From Phycisphaerales bacterium (GTDB taxonomy: Bacteria; Planctomycetota; Phycisphaerae; Phycisphaerales; UBA1924): a stretch of 64,000 bases of DNA. The stretch is taken from positions 868,001 through 932,000 of the forward strand of contig JADJMV010000001.1 in assembly GCA_016709445.1 (NCBI GenBank), in the 5' to 3' direction. The notes beneath the pieces were generated by a model. The model searched no databases, was not told where the DNA came from, and saw only the letters and a list, made by a program, of their open reading frames with translations. Positions 1-8,995 of this stretch are shown one piece after another. Every line of letters starts with the position of its first letter. The first letter of the stretch is position 1. Both the position numbers and the translations under genes were made by a program.

Positions 1-1
1 C

Positions 2-802
2 CTCACCGAGAGTGGCTGGGTGAGCCTGGCGGGGGGCCTGCCTTCCACGACGGGCCAATCATCCATCAGCGCGGTCGCGGTGCACGACGACGGCTCGGGC
101 GCTGCGCTCTACGTCGGAGCGCCATCCAAGCCGGTGGATACCAACTTCACCAACAGCGTCGTCCGATGGGACGGCGAATCCTGGTCGCCTGTCGGCGAGC
201 CGCTCGCGCCACAGGACAGGACCTTCCAACTGCGTGACCTGCTCTCGGCCGACCTTGGCAACGGCCGGAAGCTGTATGCCGCGGGGCGGTTCCAGAGCTT
301 GGACGGCTCCATCAAGAATGTCGCAGTCTGGGACGGGTCGGCCTGGGCACCTCTCGGGCAGGTCCCCATTGCCGTGGGCCGGCTTGCAGCGCTTCAGACG
401 CCCGACGGCCCGCGCCTGGCAGCGACCGAGTCCTTCACCTTTCCGATTGGTGAGCCCGCCGAGCGAGTTTGGGTTTGGGACGGCGAGTCCTGGTCGGCCT
501 TCGGGGCAGTTGCCGAGAGTCGCGTCACCGGCATCGCTCAAGCCGACCATGAGGAGGGCGCAGTCTACCTCGTCGGTTCTTTCGAAGAGGTTGCCGGCGT
601 GCCGAGCGAGGGGATTGCGCGGTGGGGGTGTGTGGGCTGCGTCGGAGACTTCAACGGCGACGGCGTGGTAGACACACGCGACTTCATCGCGTTCCTGAAC
701 GCGTGGGCGTCGCAGGACTCGTCTGCGGACATCGACGGGAACGGCGTGATCGACACCCGCGATGTGGTGGGCTATCTAAATCTCTGGACCGCGGGGTGCT
801 GA
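2..802 (+). CDS. Secreted beta-propeller-like protein with C-terminal GC-type dockerin (5' truncated by window)
   Basis: The reading frame is open back to base 2, so the N-terminus and any signal peptide lie outside the window; an internal GTG at 20 is not a convincing start. The protein is built of blades of the form WDG..W..LG (for example WDGESWSPVG, WDGSAWAPLG), which resemble beta-propeller repeats. The last ~55 residues are a GC-type dockerin: two Ca-loop segments (DFNGDGVVDTRDF and DIDGNGVIDTRDV) between an early Cys and a terminal AGC. Such tails mark exported proteins in Phycisphaerae, but the binding partner is unknown. The next gene encodes a paralogue, and part of the dockerin DNA is identical between them. 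No enzymatic motif is visible; a structural or adhesive surface role is only an inference. Confidence 0.8.
   Translation, partial: LTESGWVSLAGGLPSTTGQSSISAVAVHDDGSGAALYVGAPSKPVDTNFTNSVVRWDGESWSPVGEPLAPQDRTFQLRDLLSADLGNGRKLYAAGRFQSLDGSIKNVAVWDGSAWAPLGQVPIAVGRLAALQTPDGPRLAATESFTFPIGEPAERVWVWDGESWSAFGAVAESRVTGIAQADHEEGAVYLVGSFEEVAGVPSEGIARWGCVGCVGDFNGDGVVDTRDFIAFLNAWASQDSSADIDGNGVIDTRDVVGYLNLWTAGC
647..744 (+). repeat. 98-bp direct repeat, copy 1 (dockerin coding DNA)
   Basis: By eye this stretch is base-for-base identical to 2950-3047. Both encode the first dockerin loop and the start of the second. Flanking coding DNA is similar but diverged, which suggests recent duplication or gene conversion confined to the tail. 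Confidence 0.85.
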
Positions 803-833
803 AGGAGGCGGGCACACGACGAGGCTCTCGATC

Positions 834-3105
834 TTGGGGATTGCCGGCGCGGTGACGCGGCGTGGGGGCAGTGTCAGCAGGGGTGGTCCGAGACGTTTCC
901 GCCGGCGACGTTCGACGGCCCGGTGGTGGCGACGGCGGTGTTCGATGACGCGCCGGCCCGGTGCTGGTCGCGACCGGCGAGTTCAGCCGCGACAGCGGCT
1001 GGCCGGGGGCGACCCTGGCCTCGTGGGACGGCGCCGCGTGGACGGATTTCCCGACGCCGGGCTGGGACCTGTATTCCCCACATCTGATCCACGCCGACAA
1101 GGCCGGCTCGAGACTGATCGTGCTCCGTCGGGAGAAGTCGGTGCATATCCGGGAGAACGGCTCCTGGCGCGAGGAGACGCTGCCCGGGCTGACAGCCTCG
1201 ATAGAGGATATCGAGTCCGCTCCGGTCGGCGCGACAGATGACATCTATCTCACGGGTCGCTTCTGGTTGGACGCCGGCATGTTTACGCCGGTGCTCCATT
1301 GGGATGGGCAGAGCTGGGAGAGTCTGGGCGAGACGACCAACTCGGAGTGGGCCAGCGACGGAGCCTGGTTCGACGATGGCAGCGGCACGGCGTTCTACGC
1401 CGCTGGTTCGAAGACGCTCGGCGGCGTGCAGGTCGATTATCTCGGCAGGTGGAACGGCACGACCTGGGAGGCGGTGGCGCCCGGGCGCGCCCTGCGGCCG
1501 CGCAAGATCGCGGTGCTGGACAACGGTTCGGGCGGCGCGCTGTACGCGACCGACGGCTTCACGATCGGTCGATGGGACGGCGCCACATGGACGGAGTCCG
1601 CCCTGCCCTCCGACGGCAACAGCTTCGTCGGGTTCCAGCGCGTGGATCTTGGCGGCGTCGAGAAACTGGTGTGGGCCGCAGAGGAGCGGACCGGCACGAT
1701 GCGGATCTGGACCTGGGATGGCAGCACAGCGGAAATGCTCACCGGCGAGATCGCCGGGACGGTGGATTCGATTGACGTCCCCTACTCATCGGACGACGCC
1801 TTCATCGTCTGCGGCGACCTGATCAGCGCGGGCGGCGTGCCCGCGTCGGCGGTCGCGGCGTTTGACGGCACGGCGTGGCACGCGGTCGGCACCTCCGACG
1901 TCGGCAATGGCGCACCCGATGCAAGCTCGGTGCTGGCAGTCGGGCCGGAGGGCGGCGACGCGATGGGCAACCGGGTGTATGTCGGCGGCTCAATGTTCGC
2001 CGGTGGGGCGGCCTGCCGCCGCCTGGCATCGTGGAACGGGCAGAGCTGGGACCGGTTCGCACCGCCGGATTGGCCGGAGTTCTTCGGCGGGGCGATGACC
2101 TATGGCGATCTCGGTGACGGGGGCCGCCTGTACTACGCCACCGCGTCGCGCGACCTCGATCAGGGCACGCCGGTGCGCGGCGTGGCGTCCTGGGACGGCA
2201 ACGAGTGGACGATGCTGCCGCCCGCCTACTTCAGCTCCTCGCCCCGAAGACTGGTCATCGGCGATGTCGGCGGCCAGCGGATGCTGTATGCCGCGGGCGG
2301 CTTCCGGTGGATCTACGGACAGCAGGCCAACTACCTGGCGGGATTCGATGGCGTGAATTGGACGGTGCTCGGCGGGGGCGCGGACGATCGGGTTTGGGAC
2401 GCGGTCATCTTCGACGACGGGACCGGGCCGTCGCTGTATATCGGCGGCGAGTTCGGCATGGTCGGACAGGTGGCGGCGCCCGGTGTCGCCCGGTGGGACG
2501 GTCAGGCGTGGCACCCGGTCGGGTACGGATTTGACACGAGATTTGGACACACGATCCGGTCGCTGGCGGTCGCCGACCTCGGCGAAGGTCCACGCCTCTT
2601 CGCCGGCGGCTTCGTCGAGACATCGGGGCCGACCACGGTTAAAAACATCGCGATGTGGAACGGGACCGCGTGGGAGCCTCTCGGCGCGGGTGTCGGCGGC
2701 TCGGTGTGGGGCTTGGCGCAGATCCAAACCTCCGAGTGCCCGCGCCTTGCGGTGGCCGGGGACGGCGTCAGGCTGTGGGATGGGACGAGCTGGGGCGTGC
2801 TCGAGGACGACATGAACGGGACCGTGCTCGGCGTCACGCAGGCGCCATTCGACCAGGACGCGGTCTACATCGTCGGCGAATTCAGCGAAGTCGCCGGCGT
2901 GCCCAGCGAGGGCATCGCCCGCTGGGGCTGCGCGTCCTCCTGCGCGGCCGACTTCAACGGCGACGGCGTGGTAGACACACGCGACTTCATCGCGTTCCTG
3001 AACGCGTGGGCGTCGCAGGACTCGTCTGCGGACATCGACGGGAACGGGGTGATCGATACGCGCGACGTGGTGGGTTATCTGAATCTCTGGGCCGCGGGAT
3101 GCTGA
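834..3105 (+). CDS. Secreted beta-propeller-like protein with GC-type dockerin; 5' end frame-disrupted
   Basis: The intact frame runs from about 949 to 3105 and holds many WDG..W..LG blades, often followed by LYVGGxF-type strands, then a GC-type dockerin at about 2938-3105. The 5' end is broken. A plausible signal peptide (RLSILGIAGAV) is read in one frame at 822-854, the segment WSETFPPATFDGPVVATA in a second at about 884-940, and the main frame takes over after FDD at 949. One missing G near 880-883 and one missing base near 949-953 would join all three. The true start codon is not visible; 834 (TTG) is a placeholder. A Shine-Dalgarno-like AAGGAGG lies at 802-808. It is a paralogue of the preceding gene. 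Sequencing error or a genuinely decaying gene are both possible. Confidence 0.75.
2950..3047 (+). repeat. 98-bp direct repeat, copy 2 (dockerin coding DNA)
   Basis: Second copy of the stretch at 647-744, in the same reading frame of the paralogous gene. Identity stops abruptly at a C/G difference at the 3' edge. Confidence 0.85.
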
Positions 3106-3220
3106 CAGGAGCAGGGGCGTGCTTTCGGAACTCTGCGCTCGCGTGGAGCGCCCACGCGGGGATCCGCCCCCGCTCGGGCTGGGTCACCCCGTCGGCGAGA
3201 GGGACTGACGGTCGGCTCGT

Positions 3221-3302
3221 GCAGGCTGGAAGCCCGCACCACAAGCTGGACGCCCGCGCCACCACGCGGAAGGCCGCACCACCAGTCGGAAGCCCGCACC
3301 AG
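3221..3302 (+). repeat. Degenerate tandem repeat, about four units of 20-21 bp
   Basis: Units of the form (A/G)NNNGGAAGCCCGCACCAC follow one another with a few substitutions. On the opposite strand they read as AGFQPA-like peptide, familiar from spurious translations in planctomycete genomes. The repeat lies between the stop of the dockerin gene and the start of the EEP-family gene, in DNA with no credible coding frame. Confidence 0.6.
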
Positions 3303-3331
3303 TGGTTGCGGGGCGGCGCCGCAAGTTCGCA

Positions 3332-3337
3332 TAAGCT
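3332..3337 (+). promoter_or_regulatory. Candidate -10 element (TAAGCT), leaderless geometry
   Basis: TAAGCT lies exactly 6 nt (CTCCGC) before the GTG at 3344, and no Shine-Dalgarno sequence is present. The same arrangement recurs at several other genes in the window. Confidence 0.5.
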
Positions 3338-3343
3338 CTCCGC

Positions 3344-4471
3344 GTGCGTCGATCAAGATTGAGCACGTTGGTCGGGCTGGCGTGGGGGGCGCTGGTGTTG
3401 GCCTGCGCACTGGGCTGGGTGGTCGGGCGCGTCTTCAGTGATCGGTACCTGTGGAGCCAGCCGGTGTCGTGGATCCCCACGCCGCTGCTGCTCGCGCCGG
3501 TCTGGATCCGCGGGGCGGTGGCCTGGCGGCGCTGTCGCGCAGCCCGGCGGCGGGGGGGGCGAGCACCTGTGCGGGCCGGAGCGGCCGTGCTCGCCGGCTG
3601 GGCGGTCGGGATCGTTGGCGCGGCCGGGATCGGGCATCTGCTCTTCGTCGAGTTGGGGCTGCACCGGGCGGTGCTCCGGCCGCGCTCGGCGGGTCCCGTG
3701 GCGAGGGTCGTCTTCTGGAACCAGGCTGGCGTGGAGGCGGGGGACATCTCGTCGACCTTCCTGCCGCTCGGGCCGACGCTGTTCGTGCTGGCCAACCGGC
3801 ATTCGGATACTCGAACCCGGGACATCGCGCAGGCATTCATCGATACGGGCGAGGCGCACGCCGCGGTCGGCTGGCCGTTCGATCTGTTCAGCCGCGGCCC
3901 GATCCGGCGGTGGGGGAGTATGTCGCTGGGCCTCGAGGGCCGCTCGCGTCGGGGTGACGGCTCGATGCGCGAGGACTCCGGCTGGGCGGCCTGGTTCGAG
4001 GTCGAGACAGCCGCGGGGCCGCTGACGGTGTGGGCCATCGACATGCCGTCGGACCCGAGCCTGCCGAAATACGCGCTGGCGCGAGCCGCCGGCGAGGCGA
4101 TCTCGGTGTGGCGGGGGAGCGCGCGTGTGGTCGTCGAGAATGGTCAGCAGTCGGAGGACGCGGTCGGCTTCCCCAAGCCGGATGTGATCGTCGGCGACTT
4201 CAATATCCCGCGAGGGAGCGCCTCGCTCGCGGAGTTCCTCCGCGCATCCGGCGCCGGAGCCATGCGGAGCGCGTTCGATGAATCGGGCTGGGGGTGGGCG
4301 AGATCATGGCCGCGTGCAACGCCGTTGCTGGCGATCGACCAGTGCTTTGTCGGGTCCCGGGTCCGCGCGGTCGAGTACCGCGCGATGGACCCCGGGGTCG
4401 GTGGCCATCGGGCGATTGTGGTCGATGTCGAAGGAAACGAGGCCGAGGCGCCGGAGGCAGCCGGGGGCTGA
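3344..4471 (+). CDS. Membrane-anchored endonuclease/exonuclease/phosphatase-family protein
   Basis: About 375 residues. Three predicted membrane segments (about 7-27, 41-60 and 77-101) precede a C-terminal EEP-fold domain. Recognisable EEP motifs are VGDFNIPRG (D285 and N287), a central IDQCF segment and GGHRAIVVDV with the catalytic-type His355. In the family these residues bind a metal and hydrolyse phosphodiesters in nucleic acids, phospholipids or inositol phosphates; the substrate here cannot be told. A Glu expected near the start of the EEP domain is not obvious (FWNQAG replaces the usual NxxxGN), so activity is uncertain. The GTG start has no Shine-Dalgarno sequence but a -10-like hexamer 6 nt upstream. 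It converges with the trehalose genes, whose last stop lies 18 bp downstream. Confidence 0.8.
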   Translation: MRRSRLSTLVGLAWGALVLACALGWVVGRVFSDRYLWSQPVSWIPTPLLLAPVWIRGAVAWRRCRAARRRGGRAPVRAGAAVLAGWAVGIVGAAGIGHLLFVELGLHRAVLRPRSAGPVARVVFWNQAGVEAGDISSTFLPLGPTLFVLANRHSDTRTRDIAQAFIDTGEAHAAVGWPFDLFSRGPIRRWGSMSLGLEGRSRRGDGSMREDSGWAAWFEVETAAGPLTVWAIDMPSDPSLPKYALARAAGEAISVWRGSARVVVENGQQSEDAVGFPKPDVIVGDFNIPRGSASLAEFLRASGAGAMRSAFDESGWGWARSWPRATPLLAIDQCFVGSRVRAVEYRAMDPGVGGHRAIVVDVEGNEAEAPEAAGG

Positions 4472-4489
4472 CAGCCCGCCCCGGTGCAC

Positions 4490-7032
4490 CTAGTCGGCGG
4501 CCTGGCGCAGGGCGGCCTCGACGGCCAAGGCGGCCTCGATGAGCCCGAGATGGGAGTAGGCCTGGGGGTGGTTGCCGAGGGCGCGGTCGGTTTGCGGGTC
4601 CCACTCCTCGCTCATGAGGCCGGTATGGCCCGCCAGAGAGATGTACTTCTCGAGGAGATGCCGAGCGTCTTCGACGCGTCCGATCGCGGCCAGTGCCTGG
4701 ATGTGCCATGTGGTGCAGATGTTGAATGCGCCCTCGACCCCGGGGAGCCCGTCCTCGTAGCGATATCGATAGACGCCGTGCTCGACACGGAGCTGACGGT
4801 CGACGAGTTCGACGGTGCGGACGAAGCGGGGGTCCTTGGGATCGAGCATCCCGCAGAGACCGATCGTGAGGACCGACGCATCGATCTCAGAACTGTCGTA
4901 CGAGCCGACAAAGCTGCCGATGTCCTCGCACCAGCCGCGATCGAGGACCTCGGTCTTGATCTCATCGGCGACGCTCTGAAAGTCCGGGCGTTGGCGGCCG
5001 AGCACTTGCTCTGAGATGTGGGCGGCCCGCTCGACCGTGACCCAGCACATGGCCCTGCTATGCACATGATGGCGACGGGGCCCCCGGATCTCCCAGATGC
5101 CATGGTCGGGCTCCTTCCATCGTGCCTTCACAGCCTCGGCCATCGCGCTGACGAGACGCCAGTGCTCGCTCGACAGAGGAGCGCCATGGCGGGCGAGTTC
5201 GGCGACCAGCTCGACGATGGGCCCGAACACGTCGAGCTGGACCTGCAGCGCCGCCGAGTTGCCGATGCGGACCGGACGCGATCCGGCGTAGCCGGGGAGG
5301 TCGCCGATCTCACCCTCGGGGCCGAGCCGGCCCCGGTCACCGTGTAGATGGGAGCGAGACGGTCGGCGCTCGTGCAGGTGTCGACGACCGAGAGGAGCCA
5401 ATCGAGAAGGGCAAGCCCCTCGCGCGCCGAACCGAGCTTCACGAGTGCGGTCGCGCTCATGGAGGCGTCGCGCGGCCAGCAGAAGCGGTAGTCCCAGTTG
5501 CGCACGCTCCCGATTGCCTCGGGCAGGCTCGTCGTGGCGGCCGCCGCGATGGCGCCGGACGGGCCGTGGCAGAGACCGCGGAGGACCAGCGCACTTCGTC
5601 GGACGGCCTGGGCGTGCAGCTCGGGGATATGGAGCCGCTTGGCCCAATCGGCGAAGAGCCTGATGGACTGCCGGCGGCGCTCGATCTCGGGGAGCACGGC
5701 GGGACGCAGGCTGCCGGTCCCGTACCGCATCTCGAGCACGATGGGTCCCTTGTCGAGATCCAGCTCCGCGAAGGCGGTGTGGTGCCGGCCCTCCTCCTCG
5801 ATGTGCCACGAGACGCCGGGGGCGCGGAGGATAATCGGGTCGAGCGAGCCCTCGACCTCGACGCCCCCGTCCCGCGGCTCGAGCCGCGTGGGGGTGCGTC
5901 CGAAATCGAGCCGGGGCGCGAAAGCGACCAGCGCGCGGCCCTTGCCTTCCACCACCCGGATGAGGTCGACCCGCCCGGCACGCTGATCCGGCCGGCCGTC
6001 GGAGGCATCGAGGTAGTCGGTGACCTTCATCGACTTCCACTTGGTGACGAGCACGAAGGACTGATCGTCGTATCGCTGGCCGGTCGGCGCATCGCCGGAG
6101 GCGGGTCGGACCGTGAAGTAGCCCGCCCCAGGGCCGCCGACCAGGTCGGCGAAGATCGGGGGCGAATCGATCCGGGCCGCACACATCCAGCAGATATCCG
6201 CGTCCGGCGTGACCATCGCGATGGTGCGCTGGTCGGTGAGCATGCTGAGCTCTTGGATCGGGACGGCGTGCGAGCCGGCGAGCCACGCGGCCCGGAGCTC
6301 GGCGAGTCCGGCGAGCAGGTGGGCCGCGGCCTCGACCGACTCGACCTGGTAGGTGGCGGCGGACTCGCCGTCGCCGATCTTGATGCCCAGATCGGGGCCA
6401 CGCAGCGTGCGGAACGCGTCCTCGTCGGTGACATCATCCCCGATGAAGATGGCGGCGGTGGCGCCGACGCGCTGGCGGATGACGTCCAGCGCCGAGCCCT
6501 TGTCGGTGGAGACGACGCCAAGCTCGACGACCTTCTTGCCGTGCTTGGTGTAGACCCCCTCGTAGGCGGCGGGCCCGCGCATGACCGCATCGACGGCCTT
6601 CTGCGCCGCCTCCGAATCGGCATTGCGGAAATGGAACGCCACGCTGGCGGGCTTGCGCTCGATGGCGAGCCCGTCGGATTGGCGGGCGATCTGCTCGAGC
6701 TCCTCCTCGAGGCGTCGCCGGAGCTCGACGCTCTGGGGGGAGAGCTGGAGGGCAAAGTCGGGGTCAAACTCGCTCCCGTGGCTCCCGACCAGATGGACTT
6801 CCTCGGGGGCCCCGGTCAGGTTCGAGAGGTCGCACAGCGCACGCCCCGAGATGATCGCGACGTGCGTCTGCGGGAGATCGGCGAGCTGACGCAGCGCGAC
6901 GAGCGATTCCCGGTGGGGAGCGGCCCGGGCCGGATCGGGCACGATCGGCGCGAGGGTGCCGTCGTAGTCGCTCGCGACGAGCAGCACGGACGACCTGGCG
7001 AGTTCTTCCAGCCGATCTCTGAGCGGGATCAT
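4490..7032 (-). CDS. otsB: Trehalose-6-phosphate phosphatase fused to GH15 (trehalase/glucoamylase-like) domain; one frame break
   Basis: N-terminal residues 1-240 form a HAD-type OtsB domain with the nucleophile motif DYDGTLAPI and the late motif GDDVTDEDAF; it would dephosphorylate trehalose-6-phosphate. The rest is a GH15 protein: a trehalase-like N-terminal beta region (PIQELSMLTDQRTIAMV), then (alpha/alpha)6-barrel motifs WDYRFCWPRDAS, GYAGSRPVRIGN, CWVTVERA and SEEWDPQTDRALGN. The frame breaks at a four-C run at 5331-5334: one more C (a G on the coding strand) restores TGGRLGPEGEIG and a protein of about 847 residues. The ATG at 7032 overlaps the otsA stop (ATGA), so translation is probably coupled. 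The fusion pairs a trehalose-forming domain with one related to trehalose or alpha-glucan hydrolysis. Confidence 0.87.
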
Positions 7033-8441
7033 CGGTCGTCGTCTCCGGTGAGGGCCCCGAGGAATCGGGAGGCCCACGCATAGAGATCGTACGCGTGCAC
7101 GGTCTTGCGCAGGGACCGCATGCGGGAGCTCTGCTCGCGGGGCGAGAGATCGAGCGAGTTCTCGACCACCGCGGCCATGCCGTCGATATCGAAGGGATTG
7201 ACGAGGAGGGCGTGGCTCAGTTCATTCGCCGCGCCCGCAAACTCGCTGAGCACGAGCACCCCGGAATTGTCGAGGCGGCTCGCGACATACTCCTTGGCAA
7301 CCAGATTCATCCCGTCGCGGAGCGGCGTGACCATCATGACGTCGGCGGCCCGGTAGTAGGCCACGAGTTCCTCGCGGGGGAGATTCCGGTGCAGGTAGTG
7401 CACCGCGACCCGCCCCGGCTCGCCGTACTCACCATTGATGCGCCCCACGGTCTCCTCCACGAGGCGGCGCATCTCGTCGTAGTCGGCTGCGCCGCCACGG
7501 CTTGGAACCGCAACCTGGATCATGCAAACGTCGGCGGTCGTGTGCCGCCCCCGCGAGAGGATCTCCTCGAACGCGCGGAGGCGGACGTCGATCCCCTTCG
7601 TGTAGTCCAGCCGATCGACGCCGAGGATGATCCGCCGCTCCGGGCCGATGCGGGCGCGGAGCTCGTCGACGCGGCGTCCGACCTCTTCGCTTGCGGCCAG
7701 CGTCTCGAACTCGTTGATATCGATCGAGATCGGGAACGGGAGCGAGCGGATCTCGCGTCCGCCGTGGTGCAGGTGGCTGCCCACACCACGCGCGTCGGTA
7801 TATCGCCGCGCGGCTCGCAGAAAGTTCTGGGCCATGAGGCGCGATTGAAACCCGAGAAGGTCGGCGCCGAGCAGCCCCTCGAGGATCTCGCGGCGCCAAG
7901 GCATCCGCGAGTACAACTCCAGCGCGGGGAATGGGATGTGGAGAAAGAACCCGATCTTCGCGCCCGGCCGACGCTCACGCAGCATCGCGGGGACCAACTG
8001 CAGGTGGTAGTCGTGTACCCACACGACCGAGTCGGGGCCGACGAGCGGGAGGACCGTCTCGGTGAAGCGACGGTTGATCTCCACATAGGTCCGCCACCAC
8101 TTGCGGTGGAATCGTGGCGTGCGCAGCGCGTCGTGATACAGGGGCCAAAGCGTCTCGTTGGAAAAGCCCTCGTAGAACCTGGCGATCTCGTCGGCCGACA
8201 ACGGGACAGGATGGATGTCCATGCCGTCATGGCTGAAGGGCCGGGCCGAGCCGCCCTCGGCGCCGTTCCATCCGACCCAGGAGCCGCCGCGTTCGCGCAG
8301 GAGCGGGTGCATCGCCGTCACCAGGCCCCCCGGGCTCGTCTCCCAGTGGGCTCGGCCGCCCTTCCGCACGCGACGAACCGGGAGCCTGTTGGCGACAACG
8401 ACGAGAGAGCGCTCGTGAGGATTGGAAACGCGATTGTCCAT
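7029..8441 (-). CDS. otsA: Alpha,alpha-trehalose-phosphate synthase (UDP-forming)
   Basis: The product (about 470 residues) is a GT20 glycosyltransferase that joins glucose from UDP-glucose to glucose-6-phosphate. Diagnostic segments are VVVANRLPV, the SPGGLVTAM loop, VWVHDYHLQLVP, GFFLHIPFP, the nucleotide-sugar segment VDRLDYTKGID and the C-terminal TPLRDGMNLVAKEYVA. Length matches the family. I chose the ATG at 8441 (MDNRVSNPHERSL), about ten residues before the first conserved strand; an in-frame ATG farther upstream would add non-conserved sequence. No strong Shine-Dalgarno sequence is seen. It is followed by the otsB fusion with a 4-bp ATGA overlap, giving a two-gene trehalose operon, probably for osmotic or desiccation protection. 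Confidence 0.95.
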   Translation of the reverse strand: MDNRVSNPHERSLVVVANRLPVRRVRKGGRAHWETSPGGLVTAMHPLLRERGGSWVGWNGAEGGSARPFSHDGMDIHPVPLSADEIARFYEGFSNETLWPLYHDALRTPRFHRKWWRTYVEINRRFTETVLPLVGPDSVVWVHDYHLQLVPAMLRERRPGAKIGFFLHIPFPALELYSRMPWRREILEGLLGADLLGFQSRLMAQNFLRAARRYTDARGVGSHLHHGGREIRSLPFPISIDINEFETLAASEEVGRRVDELRARIGPERRIILGVDRLDYTKGIDVRLRAFEEILSRGRHTTADVCMIQVAVPSRGGAADYDEMRRLVEETVGRINGEYGEPGRVAVHYLHRNLPREELVAYYRAADVMMVTPLRDGMNLVAKEYVASRLDNSGVLVLSEFAGAANELSHALLVNPFDIDGMAAVVENSLDLSPREQSSRMRSLRKTVHAYDLYAWASRFLGALTGDDDR

Positions 8442-8671
8442 GCAGAACTTCGAGAATGCCCCACGACACCCTAGGCGCGTCCGCATCTGCGGGGGCGCGA
8501 CGCCGGTCCGATCGCGAGAAACTCGTGGCACGCACCGAGACGCCGTGCGCCCGACCACCGACGCCCGCCCGGGGGTCCGGCCGCCGAACTCCCCGGGCCC
8601 TCGCCCGGAGACGTGATCGGGCGATCTCGGCTCATCGTTCGGCTGGAGGCCCGATGGCCGAGCGACCGGGA

Positions 8672-8995
8672 ATGTTCGCCGAGTCATGCGACCCGGTGCA
8701 GCCTGCACCCATGAAGGACGTCGTCCACCGTGACTTCAAGCCCCGCAACGCGCCGGCGGCCCGAGGCGCCGACGGCACGTCATGGCCCGGCGTGATCGAT
8801 CTCGGGATCGCGAAGGCGCTGATCCAGCGGGCTACCCAACGACGACCTTCACCGAGCGGTGCCCGAAGATCGGCGCGCCGAGCGTCCGCTCTGGGCGAGG
8901 CGACTTCGTGCGAGCCAACCACGCCACGGGAACGCGGGCACGGCGATGGCGGCGATCCTGTTGCTCGGGGCGGTCGGATCCGCGGCGGCCGCCGG
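8672..8995 (+). pseudogene. Decayed remnant of a Ser/Thr protein kinase gene
   Basis: Pieces of a PknB-type kinase appear in order but in three frames. From 8672, MFAESCDPVQPAPMKDVVHRD aligns with the helix and catalytic loop of the intact kinase at 46777 (FMKVCHAIQHAHQKGIIHRD). KPRN and GVIDLGIAKAL follow, with DLG in place of DFG. Another frame then has TTTFTERCPKIGAP, matching the activation segment (TIFTQHRQMIGTP). A third frame from about 8940 reads GTAMAAILLLGAVG, like the kinase transmembrane helix. The N-lobe, C-lobe and extracellular part are missing. Several frame changes plus deletions indicate genuine decay rather than a single sequencing error. Confidence 0.6.

Noticed and set aside
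4490..6286. Separate GH15 gene on the minus strand
   Set aside because: The frame has no plausible start, and its conserved part begins exactly where the otsB-GH15 frame loses similarity; one base joins them.
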